DNA of 34,205 nt from a virus, in the IMG/VR virus record IMGVR_UViG_3300042401_000164, positions 1 through 34,205 of that record; one strand, 5' to 3'. Positions 19,811-28,749 of the stretch are shown piece after piece. Position 1 is the first letter of the stretch. Every line of letters begins with the position of its first letter. The notes beneath the pieces were generated by a model, which saw only the letters and a list, made by a program, of their open reading frames with translations, had not been told where the DNA came from and did no database searches. A program made the position numbers and the translations under genes.

Positions 19811-21053
19811 TAACCAATGATTTAGAGATTGTTTGTGCGTACTGTGCAATTTCAGGATCAACAGATGCCGATGGCTTCTTGTCTTCCTCAACTTCCACTG
19901 CTTCGTGCAATACAGAACTTTCAATCGCTTTAATTGGAGACTGGAAGTATGAATCTACCAATGTTTCCAATTTACGACCAAATTCCTCTTCTGTGGTAAA
20001 ATCAACACTCTCTGCGAGTGATTTCAATTTCTCCACTTGAGTCTGCGTTAGGCCTTCACATACTGCATGTATAGCCTCTGTTTTTTTGTATTCGTTAATT
20101 TGTTTCTTCATTTGAACGGCAGTCTGAATCTGTTCGTTTAATGAGTCTTCCAATTCTTCAACCTTGTCTGTCAATTCTTCGACAACGTTTACTTTTTCTT
20201 CTGGAATGTCAATGTAGTGGTCTTCGAACAAAGTTTTCATACCACGGATGAAATCTTCAACGATTTCGGCACGTAGTCCTTTTTCGATTGCCAATTGGTT
20301 TTCTTTGAACCATTCTTCTGACATGTAGTTAATGTAGTCATCCAATTTCTTAGACAATTCTTCCTTAACCTCTTCAACTGAAGCTTCGAATTCTTCGTAC
20401 ATTGCTTCTTCAACTTCTTCCAAAATGGCTTGTGAACGAGCAATAACGGCTGCTTCAAAAATTGTGGTTGCTTTTGTTTTGAATTCTTCGGACAATTCTT
20501 CACCAGAAAGTAATGCACCAACATCTTGGTCCATCTGTTCTTTCATTTTTTGTTTCTTCATCATTTTCTTAATCATTGCTTTGTCCTCACCAGCATCTTC
20601 GTGGCTTTCTTCAGCAACAACTTCTTCTTCTGTTTCTTCAGCATAAGATTGGAATGTTGCACCTGGATTTGCTTGCATCATTTGTGGTGCAAGTTTAGCT
20701 TTAATTCTGTCACGAATGGCAGAATAGTCTGTTGCAGCTGCTTGAACAGCTTTGTGTTCAGCACCTTGTGAATCGGCAGGACCAGATAGTTTGCTGCCAG
20801 GTTGTGAACCGACAGGTGGTGTTGCGCCAGGAGGTGTAGCTGTTGGAACACCTTTGGTGTAATCACCAGTTTCGTCATCTTGTTTCTTGATTTCACCAGC
20901 AACTTCGCCAGCATCTTTCATGCCATAAGCAACAGATGTAGGTAGTTTAGATGAACCTTCTTTGTGGCCACGAGCTACAGAAGCTTCAAAGTTTTCCTTT
21001 GCGCCTTCTGTAAGAATTGATTTAGCGGCGTCTGTCAGATTAAATTTTCCCAT
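19806..21053 (-). CDS. 22: Prohead scaffold core protein gp22
   Basis: This 415-aa protein is an enlarged gp22 (T4 269 aa). The core signature is ALLSGEELSEEFKTKATTIF near residue 181, followed by a long charged coiled coil rich in Glu and Lys. The first about 130 residues are low complexity, including a Pro/Thr/Gly stretch (TPPGATPPVG), not present in T4. gp22 fills the prohead as scaffold and is shredded by gp21 during maturation; several LxE sites are visible. A TATAAATA late promoter lies 30 bases upstream. Confidence 0.9.
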   Translation of the reverse strand: MGKFNLTDAAKSILTEGAKENFEASVARGHKEGSSKLPTSVAYGMKDAGEVAGEIKKQDDETGDYTKGVPTATPPGATPPVGSQPGSKLSGPADSQGAEHKAVQAAATDYSAIRDRIKAKLAPQMMQANPGATFQSYAEETEEEVVAEESHEDAGEDKAMIKKMMKKQKMKEQMDQDVGALLSGEELSEEFKTKATTIFEAAVIARSQAILEEVEEAMYEEFEASVEEVKEELSKKLDDYINYMSEEWFKENQLAIEKGLRAEIVEDFIRGMKTLFEDHYIDIPEEKVNVVEELTDKVEELEDSLNEQIQTAVQMKKQINEYKKTEAIHAVCEGLTQTQVEKLKSLAESVDFTTEEEFGRKLETLVDSYFQSPIKAIESSVLHEAVEVEEDKKPSASVDPEIAQYAQTISKSLVK

Positions 21054-21082
21054 TTTGAGAATCTCCTTGATTTTATATTGGA

Positions 21083-21090
21083 TATTTATA
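21083..21090 (-). promoter_or_regulatory. Late promoter of gene 22
   Basis: An exact TATAAATA lies between gene 21 and gene 22, giving a predicted leader of about 24 nt with AAGGAG before the gene 22 ATG. Confidence 0.75.
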
Positions 21091-21091
21091 A

Positions 21092-21736
21092 TTAAAGTTT
21101 TTTGATGAAGTTTTCGAATATTTTTAAACTTACACGTTCAATGTCTTTACTAGAAGCTTGTTTGATTTCTCTCTTAGCTTCTTCGTACTGAACCTCAGTC
21201 CATGATCCGTTTACCATCATCCACTCTTTACCTTCCATAATACCTTGTACAAAAGCACCAGGCGCAGAAGGGTCTGCTACAATATCTGCCGCTGTGGCCA
21301 GATGAAAGTCATCTTGAACTATGTTAACGCCGTTGATAGCTTTGAGAGAACCCATACCACGGGAAGACACACCTAGTTGTGCGCCACCTTCGATAAGACT
21401 TCTTGCAATGTTACCCATTGGTGTTTCAAGAATTTTAGCTTTGCCTATCCAAGCAGTTCCTTCTTGACGTAATCCCACAATAATGTGAGACACACGATCC
21501 AGATTGATAGATGGGGTGTCTGGATGTCCCAGTTCACCAAAGGCACGATTTTTATCAACATACTCGGTTACATAACGACCAACTTCTTTACGCATGGTTT
21601 CTTCTTTATACATGCGGCCGTTTTTGTTAACCTTCTCAGAAACTAAAAATGGACCTTCAATGAAAAGAGTTTTCTTTCCATCATTTTCTTCCACCAAATA
21701 GTTTACTGATTCGGTAATTTCTTTAATGAGTTTCAT
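21092..21736 (-). CDS. 21: Prohead protease gp21
   Basis: This 214-aa protein is very close to T4 gp21 (212 aa). The likely catalytic His is in ELGHPDTPSINLDRVSH (His71) and the Ser in LGVSSRGMG (residues 124-125). It cleaves scaffold and capsid proteins after LxE or IxE once the prohead is built. Its C-terminal end (VSLKIFENFIKKL) is the part cut off on self-activation in T4. Confidence 0.95.
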   Translation of the reverse strand: MKLIKEITESVNYLVEENDGKKTLFIEGPFLVSEKVNKNGRMYKEETMRKEVGRYVTEYVDKNRAFGELGHPDTPSINLDRVSHIIVGLRQEGTAWIGKAKILETPMGNIARSLIEGGAQLGVSSRGMGSLKAINGVNIVQDDFHLATAADIVADPSAPGAFVQGIMEGKEWMMVNGSWTEVQYEEAKREIKQASSKDIERVSLKIFENFIKKL

Positions 21737-21744
21737 GTTGGTCC

Positions 21745-22266
21745 TTATGGTCTTATTCCGTAACTACCATAATTGAAGGCAGCAGGATCGTTGAACTGTC
21801 CACGTTGGTAGTGTTCATTGTCTTTACGTAATTCTAGTACAATTGTATAAGAACTGTTTGCAACCATACCACGGGTTTGTATACCAATGTCGCCTTTGCA
21901 ACCAGCGGTACCTTTTGCATTGTTTGGAATTGTTGTCCAGTTGCCGGCACCGTCATATTCACCGTTACCGTTCAATATCATTAATGTTACAGCTGTATCG
22001 GCGTGCCAGAATAATTGTACATCACCATCAGTTGAACAATCATACCACATACGATTTAATGACAAACCATAAAATGCCAATGGTCCTGTGTTTGCGGTTG
22101 ATGAAAGTAAATTTGCTTTGGAACTATCTAATGCACCCGACAACGTATTAGCTGTAATTCTAAAGTGATTATCTTCTTGTCCTGTACCATCAAACTTGCC
22201 TGTTAACTTAATAACGGCATGTTCTGTTGTGTCTTTAATGACTTGATATGAAAATGCATTTGCCAT
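21745..22266 (-). CDS. Unknown virion-associated protein
   Basis: This 173-aa protein has no family I recognise. It is polar and beta-rich, with NHFRITANTL, FYGLSLNRMWYDCSTDGDVQLFW and a Gly/Asn-rich middle (NGNGEYDGAGNW). It has its own exact late promoter (22294-22301) and lies between gene 67 and gene 21, so it is made late. A capsid decoration or internal head protein is the best guess; T4 gp68 and gp67 lie in the same interval but look different. Confidence 0.7.
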   Translation of the reverse strand: MANAFSYQVIKDTTEHAVIKLTGKFDGTGQEDNHFRITANTLSGALDSSKANLLSSTANTGPLAFYGLSLNRMWYDCSTDGDVQLFWHADTAVTLMILNGNGEYDGAGNWTTIPNNAKGTAGCKGDIGIQTRGMVANSSYTIVLELRKDNEHYQRGQFNDPAAFNYGSYGIRP

Positions 22267-22293
22267 TTGAAATCCCTGTTATTGTTTGAATAA

Positions 22294-22301
22294 TATTTAT
22301 A
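22294..22301 (-). promoter_or_regulatory. Late promoter upstream of unknown head-region gene
   Basis: An exact TATAAATA between gene 67 and the 173-aa gene gives a predicted leader of about 22 nt. Confidence 0.75.
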
Positions 22302-22315
22302 CCAATATGACAAAA

Positions 22316-22507
22316 TTAAGCTGATGCTTGAATCGCTTCATCTTCAACAGCTGCTTCTGGTGGGTTCATTATGTTCTGTGCAACCACTTGTTTGTGTGCT
22401 TCAATGTGCGCCATTACCTTGTCTTGCAATGCAGAATACAAAGCATCCCGCATTTCTTTTGCGTTATCTTGTTCTGCATAGTCTACTATTTCTCTTGCTG
22501 TTGCCAT
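22316..22507 (-). CDS. 67: Prohead core protein gp67-like
   Basis: This 63-aa protein lies between genes 20 and 21, where T4 has gene 67. The pattern matches: an N-terminal helix AEQDNAKEMRDALYSALQDKV, a second helix HIEAHKQVVAQNIM, then an acidic tail (PEAAVEDEAIQ) that is shorter than in T4 (80 aa). gp67 is a minor scaffold protein affecting head shape. It overlaps nothing and follows gene 20 with a short gap. Confidence 0.75.
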   Translation of the reverse strand: MATAREIVDYAEQDNAKEMRDALYSALQDKVMAHIEAHKQVVAQNIMNPPEAAVEDEAIQASA

Positions 22508-22520
22508 GTTTATCTCCTAA

Positions 22521-24251
22521 TTATAATATGCGTTTTAATCTAGTGAAGGTAGTATCTTCTAAACTCAAATCACCTTTAACTGGCTTCGAACCACTAGAAC
22601 TCTTTGCTTTTGGGCTGGCTGATGTAGAACCACCAGAACCTCCATCAGCTTGACCTTGATCGGGCATCAACTTTGCCTGTTGTACCATTTGGTCAGTTTG
22701 AACCTGACCCATCATTTGTTGTTGTGCAACATCGTTAGTTACTGCAACTGGCAAACCAAGACCCATTTCTTTTTCTTTGTCAATTTGTTCCTGCATTTCT
22801 TCAATCTCATCATCCGATAAACGCAACACATTTTGTTGTATCCACTTTTGTGAAAAATACCGGCCCGTATAAGGATCGACTGCACCCAACAAAGACAATC
22901 TTTGATTAATTAATTCCGATTCTTTTAATTCGGAGAAATTATTATCTCTGATAAAATCATAGTGAATGTGTTCTTTAAACAAGTTCCATTCTTCATTGGT
23001 ACATATGCCTTTAAGTACACACTGTACACGAAGAGCCTGGTCAAAAACATCCGAAAATTTGTTACGTAGTCTATCAACAAATTTGGAGAACTTCAATTCA
23101 TCTCTAGTAATCTCTGAGGTACGACCAAGAGAAAAACTTTGATTCGGTTCTAATCTAGAAACTGGTACACACAATGCACCGTATAATTTCTTTTGAAAGT
23201 ACTTAACATCTTCCAACTCACCTAGGTTTTGTCCACCTGGTAGTGTAGTAATCTCTGTACCTTTGCCACCTTCTCTACGTGGTAACCAAAAGTCTTCCAT
23301 CATGGACATAAACTTGCGGTCATCACGGACTTCACCTGTGTTTGCATCATAGACAAGTTTGTTCTTATACTTGACCATAATGTCACGGAGGTATTGTTCC
23401 GCTTTTAACTTAGGAAGATTGCCAACGTCAATATAAAAGATACGGCGTTCAGGAGCACGTGAAATCCTATAGATAACTGTTGCATCTTCAATCATCCTTA
23501 ATTGATTCAATGGCTTGATTGCCTTGTGTAGATATGACAACACAACTGCCCTACGTGAATCCATAAGGCCAGAAACCACCGAGATGATCGAATCTGTTGT
23601 GATGCGTGTACCGACTGGTCCAAAGTTTGAGGCTGATCCTGAGACTACCTTGTCATTGTAGATGTAGTACTCATTTACAGGGTTCATAATCTCCACACCT
23701 GTGCGTTCATCTTTTTGTTTCTTAATCTCACGCACTTTACGCAATCTACGTGGATCAATATATCTTAACTCTTTAATACCTTCTTGTGGGTTCTCACGAT
23801 CAATAATAAGGTGATAATACATTCTGCCGTCAACATAATAACGGCGGAAAATATCTTGTGCCATATTTTGATAATTAAACAAACGAAGAATGGTATTGAA
23901 TTCTTCTTTAATGGCCTTCTTAATTTTATCTGGTTGTTTTAAATCATCTAAAACAATTTCAGTAATTTTGCCATCATCATTTTGTACAATAGCTTCATTA
24001 ACTATGTCATCTATCGCAGATTCAATTTCTGGTTGCATTGCCATTTCACGGTAACGAGAAATAAGTTCTACCTCATTCTTTGCGGTGCCATCTAAGTCAA
24101 CATATGTACCGTAGTAAGCGGCAGATGTAATAGTTAATGCGCCGTCATCCGAAGTTGGTGGCGCAAAAGATTGTTGAACGACTTTATCATCCTCATCTTG
24201 TTGACGAGAAATTGTAAAACCGAACAGTGAGAACTTGTTTGTATTTGCCAT
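22521..24251 (-). CDS. 20: Portal vertex protein gp20
   Basis: This 576-aa protein is a gp20 homologue (T4 524 aa). Typical stretches are YYGTYVDLDGTAKNEVELIS, PEIESAIDDIVNEAIV, YYVDGRMYYHLIIDRE, GIKELRYIDPR, YRISRAPERRIFYIDVGNLP and RLEPNQSFSLGR. Twelve copies form the head-tail connector through which DNA is packed. The C-terminal Ser/Gly/Lys-rich tail (SGGSTSASPKAKSSSG) is an extra compared with T4. No good ribosome site precedes the ATG, and a terminator lies 24-52 bases upstream. Confidence 0.96.
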   Translation of the reverse strand: MANTNKFSLFGFTISRQQDEDDKVVQQSFAPPTSDDGALTITSAAYYGTYVDLDGTAKNEVELISRYREMAMQPEIESAIDDIVNEAIVQNDDGKITEIVLDDLKQPDKIKKAIKEEFNTILRLFNYQNMAQDIFRRYYVDGRMYYHLIIDRENPQEGIKELRYIDPRRLRKVREIKKQKDERTGVEIMNPVNEYYIYNDKVVSGSASNFGPVGTRITTDSIISVVSGLMDSRRAVVLSYLHKAIKPLNQLRMIEDATVIYRISRAPERRIFYIDVGNLPKLKAEQYLRDIMVKYKNKLVYDANTGEVRDDRKFMSMMEDFWLPRREGGKGTEITTLPGGQNLGELEDVKYFQKKLYGALCVPVSRLEPNQSFSLGRTSEITRDELKFSKFVDRLRNKFSDVFDQALRVQCVLKGICTNEEWNLFKEHIHYDFIRDNNFSELKESELINQRLSLLGAVDPYTGRYFSQKWIQQNVLRLSDDEIEEMQEQIDKEKEMGLGLPVAVTNDVAQQQMMGQVQTDQMVQQAKLMPDQGQADGGSGGSTSASPKAKSSSGSKPVKGDLSLEDTTFTRLKRIL

Positions 24252-24274
24252 ATTTTGTGTGTAATTATAAAATC

Positions 24275-24303
24275 AAAAAAACATGGAGGGCCCAAGGCCC
24301 TCC
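24275..24303 (-). terminator. Intrinsic terminator after gene 19
   Basis: GGAGGGCC pairs with GGCCCTCC around a 3-base loop, followed by ATG and a T7 run. It ends the abundant tail-tube mRNA and limits portal expression to readthrough or an unseen promoter. Confidence 0.92.
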
Positions 24304-24310
24304 GCATATA

Positions 24311-24853
24311 TCAAGTTGTTGTATTTGTTTCCCAGAATTGGTAAGCAAACGTACAAGTGTATTCTTCAATTGCATCATTTGAACCCCAATCCAAATCAAT
24401 TGGTGCCAAGTCTAGTGGGAACATACCAACAAAGTTGTATTTCTTAAGCTCATTTCCTGTCTTGCCGTATTGTGTCACACTTGCATCTACAGAGTAACCT
24501 GTTGAACCAATTGCAGCACCAGAACGGACATTAGTTGCATGGCTGTTGATTGCATTCATCCAAGATTCTAAAGAATTTCGTATTGCGAAATCTTCATCGT
24601 TGATGATTGTCAATGTCCAGTCGGCAAAAGTTCTGTTACCAGGAAACTTCATCTCACGACCAAAGTAAAAAACTGGTACAGTACCAATTGTTGAACCTGG
24701 TAGTTGTGCAGCTTTGGCCATGAAATTAACTTTCTGACCAGCTAGTGCGCCGTTTACGGCTAGTGTTGGAAAAACTAAAGAGACTGAGAACAGATTAGGA
24801 CGGGCTCCGTCACCAATCATATTCGCTCTAAATTCTGCTACGTTGAATGCCAT
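24311..24853 (-). CDS. 19: Tail tube protein gp19
   Basis: This 180-aa protein is close to T4 gp19 (163 aa): MAFNVAEFRANMIGDGARPN, KAAQLPGSTIGTVPVFYFGR, FADWTLTIINDEDFAIRNSL and the C-terminal YTCTFAYQFWE. It polymerises as hexamer rings inside the sheath. It has a late-type promoter and TAGGAG upstream, and a strong terminator downstream. Confidence 0.95.
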   Translation of the reverse strand: MAFNVAEFRANMIGDGARPNLFSVSLVFPTLAVNGALAGQKVNFMAKAAQLPGSTIGTVPVFYFGREMKFPGNRTFADWTLTIINDEDFAIRNSLESWMNAINSHATNVRSGAAIGSTGYSVDASVTQYGKTGNELKKYNFVGMFPLDLAPIDLDWGSNDAIEEYTCTFAYQFWETNTTT

Positions 24854-24874
24854 TGTATTCTCCTATTGTCGTTT

Positions 24875-24882
24875 TATTTATT
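24875..24882 (-). promoter_or_regulatory. Late-type promoter of gene 19
   Basis: AATAAATA matches 7 of 8 bases of TATAAATA and overlaps the gene 18 stop; the predicted leader to the gene 19 ATG is about 16 nt. Confidence 0.55.
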
Positions 24883-26566
24883 AGGCTGCGCCAACAACTG
24901 TAGTGAAGTCAACACCAGTTCCAACAGCAACAAAGTTCAACTGAATGTAGTTAATTGAACGAGCAGGTTTGATGTAGATATCACCAACAAATTGATTGCT
25001 GTCAATTACTTGTGCTGTATTGTTTGTTGAATCACAAACAACTTTGAAATCAGTAATACCACGGCGACCTTGAATGTCACGCAAGAACGGAACTACTAAA
25101 GCAACAAACTGAGCACGGGTAAACTCATCGTTCAATTCAAACAATGAATATTTTGCGGCTTGTGCAATTGCTTTTTCCAAGACAATAAACAATCTACGGA
25201 CATTGATTCTGTCAAATGCAGATGGTTTGGCCAACAATGTTTTATCACCAAACAACAATGTGCCTTGGCCTGGAAATGAAACAACAGGGTTTACACCTTG
25301 TTTATACAACGCATCACGGAATGTTTTGGTTGGATTCCATGCCAATTTAACACAGTTCTTGATCGCACCACGATTCAGACCAGCAGGTGAGAACCATGGA
25401 TCTCTTACTGTATCTGTGTTAACACACAAACCTGCAATGTCAGCATTCAATGGCATCCAACGATAAACGTTGTTGTATTTGTCTAGTTGATACTTCCATC
25501 CAGAATCTGCAACAACATATGAAGATGCTCTTGATAATGAACCTAACCAGTTTGTGATATTAGTAGATTCACTTCCAGCTTGGTTAACAACGTCTGAGTA
25601 TCTTGGAGAAACAAACGCCACACAATCTGCTCTAGTGATGGCAACATTGTCGATTACATATTGTTGAACTGTAACACTATGAGCACCAGTCAATACTAAT
25701 GAAATGTCAACAGCTTCTTTGTTAACAAATAAGTCATATGCACTTGATATATTACCATCTGATGGTGCGTTGGTAACACCAGAACTTAAACTTATATTTG
25801 CAATTACTGTTGGTTGTACAAAAACAGTATTGATTGCACTTGTGCCCCATGTACTATTTGTATCAGAATAAGAAACTGGATCCATTGCATAAACATATTT
25901 TGAGTTATTAAAAATAACTTGTTTGTAGTAATTTGAAACACCATTAATTACTGCGTCAGATGCGGCTGAAAGGAAACCATATGTTTCCAAAACTGTTCCT
26001 TTAACACCAGTGAAAAAGCCATCTTCATCAATAACAACAATGTGCATTTCATCAAGAGAACCACCTACAGACGTTGCATATTCTGATGTGCCTGGTGCAG
26101 ATGTAAAATATGAAGCATATGTCCAACCTGAGAAAAGACTTGCTTTAGCACAAACAGAAACTTTCAAAGAATTACCTAGTGCACCTGGATATCTTGCAAC
26201 GAAAGATCCGTATGTATTGGAGTTACCTGACAACAAATATGTAATTTCATAAATATCTTCATTTTTTATTAATATAGCTGAAGCGCTTGATGCGTTATAC
26301 GATGCATCACCAACAGCTCTGACAACATTTAAACTGTTGCCGTAAGCCAAGAAATTGGAACAAGTAAAAAACGATGTTGATGTAGTTGAGTCTGGTTTAC
26401 CGAATGTGCTAGCTAGTGTTATTTCGTCACCAATCAATTTGATTTTATTTGCTGGACCCCATTGAAATGTTCCAGCAAATGCACCGGTCGTAGTTTGTAC
26501 TGATGGAACGACTGTAGTTAGGTCGATCTCAGATACATTTACGCCTGGAGAGATTTGAAATGCCAT
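24881..26566 (-). CDS. 18: Tail sheath protein gp18
   Basis: This 561-aa protein is a gp18 homologue (T4 659 aa). The N-terminal SPGVNVSEIDLTTVVPSVQTT and the C-terminal third, with KYNNVYRWMPLNADIAGLC, PWFSPAGLNRG, FRDALYKQGVNPVV and RINVRRLFIVLEKAI, are the conserved sheath domains; the middle is variable. Copies wrap the tube and contract to drive it into the host. AAGGAG precedes the ATG, and a CATAAATA late promoter lies about 50 bases upstream. Confidence 0.96.
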   Translation of the reverse strand: MAFQISPGVNVSEIDLTTVVPSVQTTTGAFAGTFQWGPANKIKLIGDEITLASTFGKPDSTTSTSFFTCSNFLAYGNSLNVVRAVGDASYNASSASAILIKNEDIYEITYLLSGNSNTYGSFVARYPGALGNSLKVSVCAKASLFSGWTYASYFTSAPGTSEYATSVGGSLDEMHIVVIDEDGFFTGVKGTVLETYGFLSAASDAVINGVSNYYKQVIFNNSKYVYAMDPVSYSDTNSTWGTSAINTVFVQPTVIANISLSSGVTNAPSDGNISSAYDLFVNKEAVDISLVLTGAHSVTVQQYVIDNVAITRADCVAFVSPRYSDVVNQAGSESTNITNWLGSLSRASSYVVADSGWKYQLDKYNNVYRWMPLNADIAGLCVNTDTVRDPWFSPAGLNRGAIKNCVKLAWNPTKTFRDALYKQGVNPVVSFPGQGTLLFGDKTLLAKPSAFDRINVRRLFIVLEKAIAQAAKYSLFELNDEFTRAQFVALVVPFLRDIQGRRGITDFKVVCDSTNNTAQVIDSNQFVGDIYIKPARSINYIQLNFVAVGTGVDFTTVVGAA

Positions 26567-26614
26567 TTTATTCTCCTTGAATTATTATGTTCTTTTGGCA
26601 AAATACCATATGTG

Positions 26615-26622
26615 TATTTATG
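26615..26622 (-). promoter_or_regulatory. Late-type promoter of gene 18
   Basis: CATAAATA matches 7 of 8 bases of TATAAATA and lies in the gap between genes 17 and 18; the predicted leader is about 43 nt. Confidence 0.6.
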
Positions 26623-26633
26623 AAAGGCCGGAT

Positions 26634-28325
26634 TTACAACCGATCCATCATCTTTTTTGTAAAGTTTGAATATACTTCTGAACCGTCTGCAACTTCCCAC
26701 AGGTCTCCACCCACTATCTCAAAATCATGTTCTAAACCATCTTCAATAATTGGTGCGGGTAGAACATCATCGTCCATCTGGTTCATATTTTCCAGTTGAA
26801 TTTGTTTGCGAATGTCGTGGTTGACAATTTCTTTAAAGTATTGTTGAGTTGTTACCCATGAAAAAATAACTAAAGACATTACCATGTCATCATTTGCACC
26901 TTCTTCCGCAGAAAAAGAATTCTTTTGTTGAACAAAAGTTGTTAATTCCGAATAGGTATCAAAGTCATTTATCAATAGTTTGTCACCTTCAATCAAAGTT
27001 TTTAGGTTGGAACAACCAATTGCCTTGACTTGTGGTGACATTTTTAGACCCATTTGAATGCCCCGAGCAAAACCAGCAGACAATTGTTGGGGTTTCTTGT
27101 TGCCTGTAAATATTTTCCACAGATTCTCATATTCAAAATCCGAGTGTAAAGAGTCTGCCACTTGTGGATTGTTATTAATTTCTACCAGAATATATGCATC
27201 GTTGTAGTATCTGGCTGTATTGTAGATGACCGTAGGAAACAATATTGGTGTGATAGACGAACTCTTATATGTGGCCACCTGTTTGTATGGTGTCTGCGAA
27301 ATGTCAATAACAGAAAACGCTGAACTGTCTAGGTTCTTACCCTCAGATACATCCACTGTTATACAATATAGGTGGTCGGATTTAGATTCGTTGACACCTT
27401 CTTTGACTGGATGTTCATAGATTTTTAACAAATCGTGGTTGGCAACTGGATCTACATAGACCAATTGTTGCAACTTGTAACCCGAAACCAATGTGTTAGA
27501 AGAACCCAAGAACTCGGTTTCAAACTCTTGTTTGAATTGTCTCTCTGAGGTGTTTCGGATTGTTTCTTCTTTCCATTTTTCGTCACGACCTGGTACCATA
27601 GACCAGTGAATTTCAAATGGTTTATAATCATTCTTCTTGTTGATTGAATCCATCCACAGTTTGTAGAATAGATTCATACCATTAGGTGTAGACACAATAA
27701 TAATTTTTGTCTTTTTACCTGATGAAATTACAGGGTAAACAGAGTTAAAGAATTCTTCCGCAATATTTGTTGGAACGAAAGCAAATTCGTCCAAGAATAC
27801 AATGTTAAATGCACCACCACGAATGGCGGAACTTGATGTGGATGCAGCAATAATCTTAGAACCATTCTCTAGTTCTACGTTACCTTTGTTCCAGGTAACC
27901 ACACCTTGTTGCAACCACATAGGTAGATTTTCATATGCAAGTTGATACTTGGCCAAAATATCTCTTGCCAAAGAACCTTTGTTGGCCAATACTGCACAGT
28001 TTTGTGTATCTTTGAAGATAGTTTCCCACAACATATATGCAACAGTTGTGGTTGTCTTACCAACCTGACGGGGACATTTGGTAATAACAAAACGATTGCT
28101 TGCAAATAATTTAAGCATTTCCTCTTGAAACGGCCACATACTAAAATTAATCAAACCCTCATCAACGTTCACAATTTTGATATAATTTTTTGCAAAATAG
28201 ATTGGGTCGTTTTTACACTTAATGTATTCATCAACTTGTTCTTGAGTATATTCTACCTTGACGCCAGCTTTTTTAAGTAAAGGATTATCTCTATACGCTT
28301 CACCAAATCTTAAATCACCACTCAT
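26634..28325 (-). CDS. 17: Terminase large subunit gp17
   Basis: This 563-aa protein is a gp17 homologue (T4 610 aa). The ATPase part has Walker A CPRQVGKTT at about 84-92 and Walker B IVFLDEFAF at about 175-183; the C-terminal nuclease part starts at ITVDVSEGKNLDSS and has a second acid stretch near ANDDMVMSL. It cuts concatemeric DNA and powers packaging through gp20. Its ATG overlaps the gene 16 stop (ATGA). Confidence 0.97.
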   Translation of the reverse strand: MSGDLRFGEAYRDNPLLKKAGVKVEYTQEQVDEYIKCKNDPIYFAKNYIKIVNVDEGLINFSMWPFQEEMLKLFASNRFVITKCPRQVGKTTTTVAYMLWETIFKDTQNCAVLANKGSLARDILAKYQLAYENLPMWLQQGVVTWNKGNVELENGSKIIAASTSSSAIRGGAFNIVFLDEFAFVPTNIAEEFFNSVYPVISSGKKTKIIIVSTPNGMNLFYKLWMDSINKKNDYKPFEIHWSMVPGRDEKWKEETIRNTSERQFKQEFETEFLGSSNTLVSGYKLQQLVYVDPVANHDLLKIYEHPVKEGVNESKSDHLYCITVDVSEGKNLDSSAFSVIDISQTPYKQVATYKSSSITPILFPTVIYNTARYYNDAYILVEINNNPQVADSLHSDFEYENLWKIFTGNKKPQQLSAGFARGIQMGLKMSPQVKAIGCSNLKTLIEGDKLLINDFDTYSELTTFVQQKNSFSAEEGANDDMVMSLVIFSWVTTQQYFKEIVNHDIRKQIQLENMNQMDDDVLPAPIIEDGLEHDFEIVGGDLWEVADGSEVYSNFTKKMMDRL

Positions 28326-28735
28326 TCTTTACCTTTAAGTAACTTGTTCAGTTCTGCGGTTGAACCAACAAAGATGGCTTTGTCAATCTTGGTATCACCT
28401 TCTTTTGGTTTACCATCCATTGTACGCATTTGTTTTTGTACTGCAAGTAGTTCCTTATTTGCATCTACCACATTTTTCAACAGTGTACCATATACCTCAA
28501 ATGCCCTAGGATGTTGTCCTGCTTTCGCAATGTTGAGTATTTCTTCCATGGCTTCTTTGCCTTGGTCAATTAATTCCTGTAGATTATCTTTTGTTTGGTT
28601 ATATGCATCTTCCAAATCATTTTTTAAATCTGGACCGTTTTCAGATTTTGTAACCACCGGCAACAAAGGTTTTTCTTTTTGTTCTACCGGTGTTACATCA
28701 AATAATTTTTCCATGTTCTTGTCAAATGTATTCAT
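28322..28735 (-). CDS. 16: Terminase small subunit gp16
   Basis: This 137-aa protein is gp16-like (T4 164 aa) by position and pattern: DLKNDLEDAYNQTKDNLQEL, a central helix with AKAGQHPRAFEVYGTLLKN and the end FVGSTAELNKLL. The subunit forms rings that recognise DNA and regulate gp17. It overlaps gene 17 by 4 bases. No clear ribosome site precedes the ATG. Confidence 0.9.
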   Translation of the reverse strand: MNTFDKNMEKLFDVTPVEQKEKPLLPVVTKSENGPDLKNDLEDAYNQTKDNLQELIDQGKEAMEEILNIAKAGQHPRAFEVYGTLLKNVVDANKELLAVQKQMRTMDGKPKEGDTKIDKAIFVGSTAELNKLLKGKE

Positions 28736-28749
28736 AGTTTTTAAATTAA

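Noticed and set aside
24254-24274. Possible late promoter (TTATAATT) just before gene 20
   Set aside because: It matches TATAAATA poorly and has no spacing support, so it was not listed.
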